Assembly: GCA_022819645.1 (NCBI GenBank) | Contig: JAJEGU010000076.1 | Span: 1-45,314 of the forward strand | Source of the DNA: Pseudomonadales bacterium | Lineage (GTDB): Bacteria > Pseudomonadota > Gammaproteobacteria > Pseudomonadales > Pseudohongiellaceae | Reading direction: 5' to 3' | Length of the DNA stretch: 45,314 nucleotides | Shown here: positions 1 through 8,210 of the stretch, piece after piece | How the letters are laid out: every line of letters starts with the position of its first letter | Numbering within the stretch: the first letter of the stretch is position 1 | The notes under the pieces: generated by a model | What the model was told of the DNA's origin: nothing | The model's input: only the letters and a program-made list of their open reading frames with translations | The model's database searches: none | Position numbers and translations under genes: made by a program

Positions 1-163
1 AGGAGCCTGCGCCGTAGGAATTCACGGCTGCAAATCCGCTCTCATCCGCGCCCCCGGCCGCTCGATTTCGTTGCATATCCACCAATATTCGCCTCAATCG
101 ATCAGCCGGGGGCGCGGCGATAGCGAATTTTCGCTTTCGCGAATTCCTACGGCGCAGGCCCCT
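1..163. repeat. Nested palindromic repeat (family 1, copy 1)
   Basis: The outer arms are about 1-23 and 140-162 and pair as GCCTGCGCCGTAGGAATTC against its complement. The first part of the loop (about 24-43) is the same as in the compact copy at 3302-3369. An inner inverted repeat occupies roughly 44-130: a GC-rich block at about 48-65 pairs with one at about 106-120, each arm also carrying TCGAT. The inner element looks like a second palindrome inserted in the loop of the first. It lies 3' of tsf and could also act as a transcription stop. No coding sequence is supported here. Confidence 0.7.
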
Positions 164-214
164 GGACCGGACACGCCTGACGGCGGGCATGGAATCTCTG
201 TTGCGCTACCGTCC

Positions 215-1087
215 TCAACCCGCCCCGACCTGGGCGGCCACTTCGGCGGCGAAGTCTTCCTCTTTCTTCTCGATTCCCTCGCCGGCCGCAAATCGTAGCA
301 TCCGGGAAACTTCGGCCCCGCCGGCCCGGACGAGTTCTCCCACCGTGGACTCCGGGTTCTTGACGAAAGCCTGCTGCAGCAGGCTGACTTCGGCGACAAA
401 CTTGCGCAGCCGCCCGGAAATCATCTTTTCGATAATGGCCTCGGGCTTGCCCGATTCCCTGGCCTGGGCGGAATAGATTTCGGATTCCCTGGCGAGCACG
501 TCTTCGGGTACATCGTCGCCGCGCACCACCAGTGGATTCATTGCCGCCACGTGCATGGCCACGTCCCGGGCGAGTTCTTCGTCGCCGCCAGTGAGGGAAA
601 CGAGCACGGCGATCTTGCGATTGCCGTGAACATAGTCGCCCACCCGGCCGCCGGCCCCGGCCGCCAGATGCTCCACCCGGCGCAGATTGATATTCTCGCC
701 GATCTTCTGCACCAGTTTTTCGCGCTGATCCTCCAGGCTCCCGGCGAGCAGGCCGGCGACGTCCGCGGAAGGCTCGGCGAAGGCCGCGGCGAGGCATTGA
801 TCGGCGAAGGCGAGGAAGTTGTCGTCCCTGGCGACGAAATCGGTTTCGCAGTTGACTTCGACGAGCACGCCGCGGCTACCGTCTTCCGCGAGCCGGGAAA
901 GCACCACGCCCTGGGCGGCGACCCGTTCGGCTTTTTTCGCCGCCTTGAGGCCGCTCACCTTGCGCAAATGCGCAATCGCCCGCTCGATTTCACCGCCGGT
1001 CTCCACCAGCGCCTTCTTGCAATCCATCATGCCCAGGCCCGTGCGCTCCCGCAACTCCCGGACCATGCTCGCTGTAATCTGTGCCAT
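215..1087 (-). CDS. tsf: Translation elongation factor Ts
   Basis: EF-Ts is the cytoplasmic nucleotide exchange factor that recycles EF-Tu-GDP. The 290-residue product has the usual proteobacterial length. The N-terminal UBA-like region carries the hallmark [12 protein letters not shown] (about residues 16-27), and the core carries [13 protein letters not shown] (about 79-91), the segment that contacts EF-Tu. The ATG start is the first residue of the conserved [17 protein letters not shown] opening. It lies 38 bases downstream of rpsB on the same strand, the conserved rpsB-tsf arrangement, so it is probably cotranscribed from the rpsB promoter. The 3' side runs into a palindromic repeat; pyrH is not seen, but the window ends there. 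Confidence 0.97.
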   Translation of the reverse strand: MAQITASMVRELRERTGLGMMDCKKALVETGGEIERAIAHLRKVSGLKAAKKAERVAAQGVVLSRLAEDGSRGVLVEVNCETDFVARDDNFLAFADQCLAAAFAEPSADVAGLLAGSLEDQREKLVQKIGENINLRRVEHLAAGAGGRVGDYVHGNRKIAVLVSLTGGDEELARDVAMHVAAMNPLVVRGDDVPEDVLARESEIYSAQARESGKPEAIIEKMISGRLRKFVAEVSLLQQAFVKNPESTVGELVRAGGAEVSRMLRFAAGEGIEKKEEDFAAEVAAQVGAG

Positions 1088-1125
1088 AACTTTCTCTCAA
1101 AAACCAAATCGGGAAATGTCCCGAG

Positions 1126-2574
1126 TTACGAATCAGCCAGTAGCTTCCTCAAATCGTCTCCGTTATCGATAACTTCCGGGTTGCTGAACAATTCCGGATG
1201 CTTCTGCTCATCGGTATAGCCAGTTGGTTCCTTTTTTTCGCGACTGACGACCCAGGACACCTCAGGGCGTCGCTCACCAAGCAGGCTGGCTACCGATTGG
1301 GCCTCAATCCCCAACACATCGCCAACAGCGCTGTAGGTGCAGCGCACCTTGTTCTTGTTGAGGCAGGAGATAATCGCGTCTATATCCACTGAATCAGCTT
1401 CGACTTGCTCGGCTGCTTCTTTCGGCGCAGCATCGTCGGCAACTTCAGCCTCGGGTTCCGCCCCGGTTACGTTCGGCTCCGGCGTCGGTTCGGCCTTCTC
1501 CGTAGCTGACTCCGTTGGTTGCTCTGCCTCTTCTACCGAATCGACCTCTTCCGAAACTGCTTCCGCCGCCCGTTCCGGCTCTTCTTCGGATTTGGCGTCT
1601 CCCGAATCAGCTTTCGTTGGCTGTTCCAGTTCGGTTTCGGATGTGGCTTCTTTCGCGTTAGCCTCCGCAGATCGCTCCGGTTCGGTGGCGGGTTCGGACT
1701 TTTCCGAATCAGCCTCTGCCGGTTGTTCCGGTTTGGGGGCGGATTCGGCAACCGCCTCTGGTTCGGGTTCGGGTGGTTTGACGGCGCTGCGCTTGCGCTT
1801 GACTTTTGCCGGCGGCTTTTCGGGCTCGGCTTCGGCCTTCGCTTCGGGCTCATCGTCGATTTCGATGAATTCTCCGCCCGCGCCGGGCGAAGCCGAACGC
1901 TCGCGGCCTTCGAGGCAGGCATCGGCCACGGCGGTGGCGTAGAGTTCGATGGCGCGGATGGCGTCGTCATTGCCGGGAATGACATATTGCACGCCGTCCG
2001 GGTCGGAGTTGGTGTCCACCACGCCAATGACCGGAATCTTGACGCTATTGGCTTCGGTGACCGCGATCCGTTCGTGCTCCACATCGATCACGAACAGCGC
2101 GTCGGGAAGACCGCCCATGTCCTTGATGCCGCCGATGCCGCGCTCGAGTTTCTTGCGCGCCCGGATCAGCATCAGGGCTTCCTTCTTGGTGCGGCTTTCA
2201 AAACCGCCGCTCTGCTCCTGCTCCTCCAGCTCCTTGAGCCGGCGAATCGAGCCGCGGATCGTCTTGTAGTTGGTGAGCATGCCGCCGAGCCAGCGATGAT
2301 TGACATAGGGCATCCCGCAGCGCTCCGCCTCCCGGCGGATGATCTTCGCCGCGGCGCGCTTGGTGCCCACGAAAAGTATCTTCTTGCCCTTGGCGGTGAA
2401 CTCGGACACCTGCCGCAACGCCGCTTCCAGCGCCGGGATGGTGGTCTCGAGGTTGATGATGTGTATCTTGTTGCGGGAGCCGAAGATGTACGGCTCCATC
2501 TTGGGATTCCAGTAGCGGCACTGGTGCCCGAAATGCACGCCTGCGCGCAGCATTTCCTTCATGTTTGCGGACAT
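1126..2574 (-). CDS. rpsB: Ribosomal protein S2 with long repeat linker and extra C-terminal domain
   Basis: Residues 1-225 are a normal bacterial S2 ([14 protein letters not shown] start, [42 protein letters not shown]), a small-subunit protein that helps recruit S1. S2 proteins usually end near residue 230-260, but this ORF runs to 482. Residues about 240-395 are acidic and rich in Glu, Ala, Pro and Ser, with a 17-residue tandem repeat at 281-365 (or 382). Residues about 394-482 look globular ([41 protein letters not shown]). I recall similar stretches in small bacterial proteins of unknown function and suspect a winged-helix-like fold, but cannot test it. The frame stays open through linker and tail, which argues against a missed stop. 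The start is preceded by GAAGGAAA. tsf follows. Confidence 0.95.
   Translation of the reverse strand: MSANMKEMLRAGVHFGHQCRYWNPKMEPYIFGSRNKIHIINLETTIPALEAALRQVSEFTAKGKKILFVGTKRAAAKIIRREAERCGMPYVNHRWLGGMLTNYKTIRGSIRRLKELEEQEQSGGFESRTKKEALMLIRARKKLERGIGGIKDMGGLPDALFVIDVEHERIAVTEANSVKIPVIGVVDTNSDPDGVQYVIPGNDDAIRAIELYATAVADACLEGRERSASPGAGGEFIEIDDEPEAKAEAEPEKPPAKVKRKRSAVKPPEPEPEAVAESAPKPEQPAEADSEKSEPATEPERSAEANAKEATSETELEQPTKADSGDAKSEEEPERAAEAVSEEVDSVEEAEQPTESATEKAEPTPEPNVTGAEPEAEVADDAAPKEAAEQVEADSVDIDAIISCLNKNKVRCTYSAVGDVLGIEAQSVASLLGERRPEVSWVVSREKKEPTGYTDEQKHPELFSNPEVIDNGDDLRKLLADS
1480..1734 (-). repeat. 51-bp tandem repeat inside rpsB (17-residue units)
   Basis: Five consecutive 17-residue units can be aligned: [68 protein letters not shown] and [17 protein letters not shown] (residues 281-365). 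A sixth, more diverged unit follows. Units alternate between an EQP and an ER[SA] type, so the real period may be 34 residues (102 bp). The composition implies a disordered, strongly acidic tether. Confidence 0.8.
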
Positions 2575-2758
2575 ATCGGTTTCCTTCGGGTTAGGCCTCC
2601 ACGCACCCCATGACTCAACCCCCGCCCTCGAAAGGACCAGGGCACCCGGAGCCGATGTGCCGGTGCGTGTGCGACGTTAATGGACTGCCTCGTGCCCGAA
2701 AAGGAAGCGCCTCCCCGGGCGGCCCGCTTTATACCACAACATCCCCCGCTCTGGAAAC
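2575..2758 (-). promoter_or_regulatory. rpsB-tsf promoter and leader
   Basis: Reading the minus strand, a TATAAA -10 box lies at 2728-2733 and a TTTCCA -35-like box at 2752-2757, with an 18-base spacer. Transcription would start near 2720, leaving a leader of about 145 bases before the rpsB ATG. Leaders of rpsB in gammaproteobacteria are known sites of S2 autoregulation; I cannot fold this one reliably. The -35 box lies within the edge of the toxin remnant. Confidence 0.5.
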
Positions 2759-2962
2759 GGCTGCTGAAGCAAGCGAAATCAGAATGGTGATTTGCTTGCC
2801 ATACTTGAGCATCCGCATCCGAAGCGCTATCCCAATCAGCGTGTCATGGTGCTTGATATCAATGGCTACGCCCACCTGGTTCCTTTTGTGGAACAGGACG
2901 GAACGTGGTTCCTGAAAACGATTATTCCAAGCAGGAAAGCGACCCGGGAGTATCTGGAATGA
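2751..2962 (+). pseudogene. Decayed small toxin gene (partner of the CopG-type antitoxin)
   Basis: From 2768 to the TGA at 2960-2962 one frame reads NGDLLAILEHPHPKRYPNQ, then GYAHLVPFVEQDGTWFLK and IIPSRKATREYLE. This matches, as I recall it, the C-terminal two-thirds of a small toxin family (BrnT-like, sometimes annotated simply as toxin) encoded just upstream of CopG-type antitoxins. A TGA at 2765 closes the frame upstream and no ATG gives a full-length start. A fragment in another frame (LETAAEA, from 2751) resembles the preceding family segment, which suggests a frameshift. The N-terminal part, normally starting with an F-x-W-x-x-x-K-N type motif, is absent. The stop overlaps the antitoxin start as ATGA, as in an intact pair. 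Confidence 0.6.
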
Positions 2963-3240
2963 GCGAAAAGTTTGAATTTGACCAGGAAGAGCTGGAGATT
3001 CTGCGCGATTTTGAACACGGGGAATTTGCTGGCGTTGCAAACTTCCGGGCAGAGAAGCAGCGCCTGGAGTCGGTTGCCCGGGAAACCCTGAAGAAGAATC
3101 GGCGAATCAATATTCGAATTTCATCCCGGGACCTGACATTCCTGAAAAAACAGGCCGCAAGGGATGGCATGCCCTATCAGACGCTGATTTCCAGCACCTT
3201 GCACAAATTTGTAACGGGAAAGCTGAAAGCCGTTGAATAA
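2959..3240 (+). CDS. CopG-family (ribbon-helix-helix) antitoxin
   Basis: This 93-residue protein starts at the ATG at 2959, which overlaps the upstream toxin stop by ATGA; a longer GTG-type start at 2905 lies inside the toxin frame and is unlikely. An acidic N-terminal half (about residues 1-40) is followed by RINIRISSRDLTFLKKQA, a typical ribbon-helix-helix beta strand and helix. Next comes GMPYQTLISSTLHKFVTGKL, the signature of antitoxins of this type. In the family the protein binds its own operator and neutralises the cotranscribed toxin. Here the toxin is broken, so this appears to be an orphan antitoxin. Confidence 0.8.
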   Translation: MSEKFEFDQEELEILRDFEHGEFAGVANFRAEKQRLESVARETLKKNRRINIRISSRDLTFLKKQAARDGMPYQTLISSTLHKFVTGKLKAVE

Positions 3241-3245
3241 TGGCG

Positions 3246-3261
3246 CTGCCGAATGCGGCAG
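3246..3261 (+). terminator. Short hairpin after the antitoxin gene
   Basis: CTGCCG at 3246-3251 pairs with CGGCAG at 3256-3261 across a 4-base loop, directly after the antitoxin stop. There is no T run, so intrinsic termination is uncertain. Confidence 0.3.
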
Positions 3262-3300
3262 GGCGACTGATGGCGTGGCAAAGCCGGCATGACCCGCCCT

Positions 3301-3370
3301 ATGAGCCTGCGCCACAGGAATTCACGGCTGCAAATCCGCTCTCGCGAATTCCTGTGGCGCAGGCTCCTAT
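3301..3370. repeat. Palindromic repeat (family 1, compact copy)
   Basis: Arms of about 21 bases (3303-3323 and 3346-3366, GAGCCTGCGCCACAGGAATT and complement) enclose a loop of about 22 bases. Where the copy at position 1 has GCCGTAGG pairing with CCTACGGC, this one has GCCACAGG pairing with CCTGTGGC. Both strands of the stem changed together, so pairing is kept. Flanks read CTATGAGCC and GGCTCCTATG, as in the short copy near 10190. The right arm runs into the probable map promoter. Confidence 0.8.
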
Positions 3371-3374
3371 GCTT

Positions 3375-3380
3375 TACAAT
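3375..3380 (+). promoter_or_regulatory. Candidate -10 box for map-glnD
   Basis: TACAAT at 3375-3380 lies 35 bases before the map ATG. No good -35 is visible; the upstream sequence is the right arm of the palindromic repeat. Confidence 0.3.
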
Positions 3381-3415
3381 TGGCGGCCTGTTGTTGCCTG
3401 AGCGCGTCCGGGGCC

Positions 3416-4186
3416 ATGTCCATACAACTGAAAACCTCCGCGGAAATCGAGAAGATGCGGGTCGCCGGCCGGCTGGCGGCGGAAGTGCTCGAGATGATCG
3501 GCGAGCATGTGCGGGCGGGAGTTTCCACCGGCGAACTCGATCGCATCTGCCACCGGCACATCGTGGAAAAGCAGGGGGCGATTCCCGCGCCGCTGAATTA
3601 CCGGGGCTTTCCCAGGGCGACCTGCATTTCGGTCAATCATGTGGTCTGCCACGGCATTCCCAGCGAGCGCAAGATTCTCAAGAACGGCGATATCCTCAAT
3701 ATCGACATCACCGTCATCAAGGACGGCTTCCACGGCGACACCAGCAAGATGTTTTTCGTGGGCAATGCGCCCGAGCACGCCAGGCGGCTCGTGCGGGTCG
3801 CCCGGGAATGCCTGTTCAAGGGCATCGAGGCCGCGCGCCCCGGCGCCCGCCTCGGCGATATCGGCCATATCATCCAGCGGCATGGCGAAGCGCATCACTA
3901 CGGCATTGTGCGCGAGTACTGCGGCCACGGCATCGGCCGGGCCTTTCACGAAGACCCCCAGGTGCTGCACTATGGTACGCCGGGAACCGGCGTGGAGCTT
4001 GAGGCCGGCATGACCTTCACCATCGAACCCATGCTCAATGCGGGCACCCGGCATACCCGCCTGTCCACCCAGGACGGCTGGACCGTCACCACCAGGGACC
4101 GCCGCCTTTCGGCCCAGTGGGAGCACACCATCGCCATCCACGAAGGTGGCTGTGAAGTGCTCACCCTGCGCGAAGAAGAGCGATGA
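3416..4186 (+). CDS. map: Type I methionine aminopeptidase
   Basis: This metalloenzyme removes the initiator methionine from nascent proteins. The ATG at 3416 gives 256 residues starting MSIQLKTSAEIEKMRVAGRL, the usual short bacterial form; an upstream start at 3380 would add a non-conserved Cys-rich stretch. The family residues are present: substrate-binding His in VNHVVCHGIP, metal-binding Asp residues in NIDITVIKDGFHGDTSK, His in GHGIGRAFHE, Glu in FTIEPML and Glu in QWEHTIAI. It is divergent from rpsB-tsf, a common gammaproteobacterial arrangement. Its stop overlaps the glnD start (ATGA), indicating translational coupling. Confidence 0.97.
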   Translation: MSIQLKTSAEIEKMRVAGRLAAEVLEMIGEHVRAGVSTGELDRICHRHIVEKQGAIPAPLNYRGFPRATCISVNHVVCHGIPSERKILKNGDILNIDITVIKDGFHGDTSKMFFVGNAPEHARRLVRVARECLFKGIEAARPGARLGDIGHIIQRHGEAHHYGIVREYCGHGIGRAFHEDPQVLHYGTPGTGVELEAGMTFTIEPMLNAGTRHTRLSTQDGWTVTTRDRRLSAQWEHTIAIHEGGCEVLTLREEER

Positions 4187-6900
4187 TCGCAGCGGCGGAG
4201 ACGCTGCCCTCGCCGGTTCGGGAGCGGAAGATTTCCCGGCGGGAGCTGTTCGACCAGGATGCCGTGCTTGCCGCGCTCGGGGCCGGCGGCGATGAAACCG
4301 CCCTGATTCGCCGGCAACTGGCCGCCGCCGGGGAAAAACTCGACGCCTGTTATCGCGCCAATTTCCACATCGAGGAAATCGTCGCCGCCAGGGCCTGGCT
4401 CGTTGACCAGGCGCTGACCCTGCTCTGGAACCGCCAGGACTGGCCCCACTCCGACGATATCAGCCTGCTGGCGGTGGGTGGATACGGTCGCGGCGAGTTG
4501 CTGCCGCATTCCGATATCGACCTGCTGATCCTCACCCGCCATTCGCGCCAGGGCGCGTTTCGCGACAGCCTCAACCGCTTTACCGCAAAACTCTGGGATA
4601 TCGGCCTCGATATCGGCCAGAGCGTGCGTTCGCCGCGCCAGTGCAAGGCGGAAGCCCGGGGCGACATCACCATCGCCACCACTCTCATGGAAGCCCGCAA
4701 CCTCGCGGGGCCGCCCGAATTGCTCCGCAAGATGCTTGAGGCCACGGGGCCCGGCGCCATCTGGCCATCGCGCAAGTTTCTCCGCGCCAAGCGGGATGAG
4801 CAGATCGCCCGCCACGAGAAGTATCACGATATCGACTATGCGCTGGAGCCCAATATCAAGACTTCCCCCGGCGGCCTGCGGGACATCCAGACCATCGCCT
4901 GGGTCGCCAGAAGACACTACGGCGCCGCTTCCTTCCACGATCTGATGCGGCGCGGCTTCCTCACCCGGGCCGAACACATCATGCTGAGCCGCGGGCGGCG
5001 CTTCCTGTGGCGGCTGCGCTATGGCATGCACATGCTGGAAGGCCGCCGGGAGGACCGCCTGCGTTTCGACCTGCAACGCGCCCTCGCCGCCCTGTTCGAC
5101 TATCGGGACGACAAGGAAAGCCTCGGCGTGGAAAAACTGATGAAGCAGTACTATCGCGCCGTGGGCAATCTGCGGGGGCTCAATGACGTCCTGCTGCAGC
5201 ATCTCGACGAAGCCATTCTGCGCGGGGGCCGGCGCGACGCCGTCATCGACCTCAACCGCCGTTTCCGCATCCGCAACGGCTATCTGGAAGCGCGCTCCGG
5301 GGAGATTTTCCGCAGGACGCCTTCCGCCCTGCTCGAAGCCTTCGTGCTGCTGGCCAACGATCCCCGGATACAGGGCATCCGCGCCTCCACCATCCGCCTG
5401 CTGCGGGAGCATCGCAAGCTGATCGACCACGAATTCCGCCATAGCAGCCGCAATACCGGATTGTTTCTGGAGTTGCTCGACTCACCCCATCAGATGGTGG
5501 GCCAGTTGCGGCGCATGGCGCGCTACGGAATCCTGGGGCGCTACCTGCCCGAGTTCGGCATGATCATGGGCCAGATGCAGCACGACCTGTTCCATATCTA
5601 CACCGTGGACGCCCACAGCCTGCAAGTGGTGCAGAACATGCGCCGCCTGGCGCGGCCCGAGGCCATGGCGGAGTTTCCGGTGGTGGCCACGGTCTACCGC
5701 AGCCTGCCCAAGCTGGCGCTGCTGTACATCGCCGGTCTTTATCACGATATCGCCAAGGGCCGCGGCGGCGACCACTCCGAGCTGGGCAAGGTCGATGCGG
5801 AAAACTTCTGCCGCCGGCACCGGCTGAGCGCCTGGGACAGCAAGCTCGTGTGCTGGCTGGTGGAGAATCACCTGTTGATGTCCATGACCGCCCAGCGCAA
5901 GGACATCGACGACCCGGAGGTGATTCACGAGTTCGCCCTGGCGGTGGGGGACAAGCTGCATCTGGACTACCTGTATTCCCTGACGGTCTGCGATATCCGC
6001 GCCACCAACCCCGAGTTGTGGAATTCCTGGCGCGCCACCCTGCTGCTCAACCTCTACCTGAATGCGCGCCAGGCGCTGCGCCGGGGCCTGGAAAATCCCC
6101 GGGACCGCCGGGAGCGCATCGCCGACAAGCGCGGCAGCGCCCGCAAGCGACTGCGGGCGGGTGGGCTCGACGGCAAGGCGGTCAGCGCCATCTGGAAGCA
6201 GATGAACGATGAGTATTTTCTGCGGGAATCGGTGGACAATATCTGCTGGCACACCGAAACCATCGCCGGAAGCGAAGGCGGCGGCCCCGTCGTCTCCCTG
6301 CGGGAGCTGTCCGAGGACGCTCCGGAAGGCGCCACCCTGGTGTTCAGTCATACCCGGGACGCCGACTATCTGTTCGCCAACAGCGCCGTGGCCTTTGAAC
6401 GCCTGGGGCTCAATGTGCAAAGCGCGCGCATCTTCACTTCCGCCAGCGGCCGCTGCGCCAACACCTGGGCGGTGCTGGAAGCCGATGGCAAGCCCGTGGG
6501 AAATGACCGGCAGCGCAGGGCGGAAATCCGCTCGGTCCTGCGCCGGCATCTGGAAAATCCCGGCAGCAGAATCCCGGCGCCGCAATTCCGCCGCAGCCGC
6601 CGCAAGACCGGCTTCGGTCAGGAGGTTTTCGCCACCCTGTTCCATTCGCCCGGACGGAATTACTCCACCCTGGAAATCAACTGCCCCGACCAGCCGGGCA
6701 TTCTCGCTTGCGTGGGCCAGGTGTTCGCCGAATTCGGCGTCCAGTTGAAGGACGCCAGAATCACCACCCTCGGCGAGCGGGTGGAAGACCTCTTCTTCAT
6801 TGCCGACCGCAATGGCGGGCCATTGCGAGACGCCGGCGAAGCCGAAGCCCTGCAGGAGCGGATCAGGACCAGAATCGGGGAAAAACTTGCCGCGGCTTAG
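4183..6900 (+). CDS. glnD: Bifunctional uridylyltransferase/uridylyl-removing enzyme GlnD
   Basis: GlnD senses glutamine and uridylylates or deuridylylates PII proteins, controlling nitrogen assimilation. The 905-residue length fits the family. The N-terminal nucleotidyltransferase domain has VGGYGRGELLPHSDIDLLIL (about 98-117) with the G-x-D-x-D type metal site. The HD phosphohydrolase domain has LYHDIAKGRGGDHSELG (about 518-534). Two C-terminal ACT domains are recognisable near 718-760 (LVFSHTRDADYLFANS) and near 828-880 (INCPDQPGILACVGQVFAEF). It is coupled to map. No PII gene is in the window. Confidence 0.97.
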   Translation: MIAAAETLPSPVRERKISRRELFDQDAVLAALGAGGDETALIRRQLAAAGEKLDACYRANFHIEEIVAARAWLVDQALTLLWNRQDWPHSDDISLLAVGGYGRGELLPHSDIDLLILTRHSRQGAFRDSLNRFTAKLWDIGLDIGQSVRSPRQCKAEARGDITIATTLMEARNLAGPPELLRKMLEATGPGAIWPSRKFLRAKRDEQIARHEKYHDIDYALEPNIKTSPGGLRDIQTIAWVARRHYGAASFHDLMRRGFLTRAEHIMLSRGRRFLWRLRYGMHMLEGRREDRLRFDLQRALAALFDYRDDKESLGVEKLMKQYYRAVGNLRGLNDVLLQHLDEAILRGGRRDAVIDLNRRFRIRNGYLEARSGEIFRRTPSALLEAFVLLANDPRIQGIRASTIRLLREHRKLIDHEFRHSSRNTGLFLELLDSPHQMVGQLRRMARYGILGRYLPEFGMIMGQMQHDLFHIYTVDAHSLQVVQNMRRLARPEAMAEFPVVATVYRSLPKLALLYIAGLYHDIAKGRGGDHSELGKVDAENFCRRHRLSAWDSKLVCWLVENHLLMSMTAQRKDIDDPEVIHEFALAVGDKLHLDYLYSLTVCDIRATNPELWNSWRATLLLNLYLNARQALRRGLENPRDRRERIADKRGSARKRLRAGGLDGKAVSAIWKQMNDEYFLRESVDNICWHTETIAGSEGGGPVVSLRELSEDAPEGATLVFSHTRDADYLFANSAVAFERLGLNVQSARIFTSASGRCANTWAVLEADGKPVGNDRQRRAEIRSVLRRHLENPGSRIPAPQFRRSRRKTGFGQEVFATLFHSPGRNYSTLEINCPDQPGILACVGQVFAEFGVQLKDARITTLGERVEDLFFIADRNGGPLRDAGEAEALQERIRTRIGEKLAAA

Positions 6901-6929
6901 CTCCGCCGGGGCATTCCGCACGCTTTGCG

Positions 6930-7026
6930 CCTCCCTGTCATCCTGCGCGTAGTCGCAGGCTCTCCCTGGGAGGCCCTTGCCCGAGATTCTGCGACTACGC
7001 TTCGCTCCGCGCAGAATGACGGGGGA
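6930..7026. repeat. Palindromic repeat (family 2, copy 1)
   Basis: The arms read TCATCCTGCGCGTAGTCGCA at about 6938-6957 and, inverted, TGCGACTACGC...GCGCAGAATGA at about 6989-7019. It shares arms with copies at 21725-21850 and 28180-28266. It occupies most of the glnD-dapD gap and could fold as a long stem after glnD. Confidence 0.7.
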
Positions 7027-7083
7027 AGGGACTCCGCTCCGCGCAGAAACTCCCTGGAGGGCCACCGCCATACGCAATTCGGC

Positions 7084-7089
7084 TACAAT
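7084..7089 (+). promoter_or_regulatory. Candidate -10 box for dapD
   Basis: TACAAT at 7084-7089 lies about 39 bases before the dapD start, between the palindromic repeat and the ribosome binding site AAGGGAG. No convincing -35 is seen. Confidence 0.3.
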
Positions 7090-7127
7090 CCCCCGCACAA
7101 ATCCACCTCCACAAGGGAGAGACCCCT

Positions 7128-8156
7128 TTGATCGGCTTTGGCCTTGGCATCGCCAGCCGGAATTCCGCCGGCGAAATCATCGAGACCTTTTTTGCGCAGC
7201 CGGGGGTTCTTCCCGCCGCAGAGCTGTCGCGGGAGCTTGCGAAGCAGGCCGGGACCGAAGCGGGTGCCGGAGGCTTCCGGGTTCTCGACGACAAAGCCCT
7301 GGAGAATTGCCGGCAACTGTTCAGCCGGTTTGACGAGCCGGAACAGGAAAAACTGGCGGCGCGACTGCCGGGCGGCAAGCGACCGGTGCTGCTTTGCCTT
7401 GCGCCCTTTGCCGAGGCGCCCGCCACCGTGCCGGAATCCTTTCTCAAGCTGCACCTGCTTTCCCACCGTTTGGCGCGCCCCCATGAGCAGAATCTCGACG
7501 GCGTCTTTGCCACGCTGCACAATCTCGCCTGGACCAGCCGCGGCCCGCTAAGCCTGAGCGACCTGTCCGAGGCGCAACTCGAAGCCCGCAGAAGCGGAGA
7601 AACCCTTGCGGTTCGCGCGGTGGACAAGTTTCCGCCCATGACCGATTACGTGGTTCCCGCCGGCGTGCGCATCGCCGACACCGCCCGGGTGCGGCTCGGC
7701 GCCCATGTGGGCGAGGGAACCACGGTGATGCACGAGGGATTCATCAACTTCAATGCCGGCACCCTCGGCCAGGCCATGATCGAGGGCCGGGTATCCGCCG
7801 GCGTCGTGGTGGGCGAGCAAAGCGACCTTGGCGGCAGTTCCAGCACCATGGGCACCCTGTCCGGCGGCGGCACGGAAATCGTATCGGTGGGCCGCGGCTG
7901 CCTGATCGGGGCCAATGCCGGCATCGGCATGTCACTGGCCGACGGCTGCATCGTGGAAGCCGGCCTCTACCTCACCGCGGGCGCCGTGGTGCGCCAACTC
8001 GACGCCGGAGGCAATCTCGTCCGAACCTGCAAGGCCAGGGAACTTTCGGGACTCAAGCACCGGCTCTTCCGCCGCAACTCCCTCAGCGGCGCCGTGGAAT
8101 GCCTCCCCCGCAAAGGCCAGGTGGAACTGAACGAGGAGCTTCATGCCCATAATTGA
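7128..8156 (+). CDS. dapD: Tetrahydrodipicolinate N-succinyltransferase, long form
   Basis: DapD transfers succinyl from succinyl-CoA to tetrahydrodipicolinate in the succinylase branch of lysine and meso-diaminopimelate synthesis. The product of 342 residues is the longer Pseudomonas-type form, not the roughly 274-residue enterobacterial form. Residues 1-170 form the variable N-terminal region opening IGFGLGIASRNSAGE. The left-handed beta-helix follows: RLGAHVGEGTTVMHEGFINF, GGSSSTMGTLSGGG, GANAGIGMSLADGC. The start is TTG at 7128, preceded by AAGGGAG and matching the family N-terminus. dapE follows after 54 bases. Confidence 0.95.
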   Translation: MIGFGLGIASRNSAGEIIETFFAQPGVLPAAELSRELAKQAGTEAGAGGFRVLDDKALENCRQLFSRFDEPEQEKLAARLPGGKRPVLLCLAPFAEAPATVPESFLKLHLLSHRLARPHEQNLDGVFATLHNLAWTSRGPLSLSDLSEAQLEARRSGETLAVRAVDKFPPMTDYVVPAGVRIADTARVRLGAHVGEGTTVMHEGFINFNAGTLGQAMIEGRVSAGVVVGEQSDLGGSSSTMGTLSGGGTEIVSVGRGCLIGANAGIGMSLADGCIVEAGLYLTAGAVVRQLDAGGNLVRTCKARELSGLKHRLFRRNSLSGAVECLPRKGQVELNEELHAHN

Positions 8157-8210
8157 GCAATGCCTCTCTTCCGATGAGTACCCCGTGACGTGTTTTGGAG
8201 CTGTTCCACC

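Noticed and set aside
1..163. Possible CRISPR-like or IS end at the window start
   Set aside because: The repeats are inverted and nested rather than regularly spaced, and no transposase frame is present.
3889..4186. Possible additional minus-strand gene of 490 codons covering the map/glnD junction (3970-5442)
   Set aside because: It is antisense to map and glnD, both fully supported, and has no recognisable domain.
5482..7098. Minus-strand open frame of 538 codons opposite glnD
   Set aside because: It mirrors glnD and then runs through the palindromic repeat; no motif or start context supports it.
6925..7131. Short frames such as VILRVVAGSP within the family-2 repeats (also near 21700 and 28164)
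   Set aside because: These are translations of the palindromic repeat and recur because the DNA recurs; no ribosome binding site or conserved protein.
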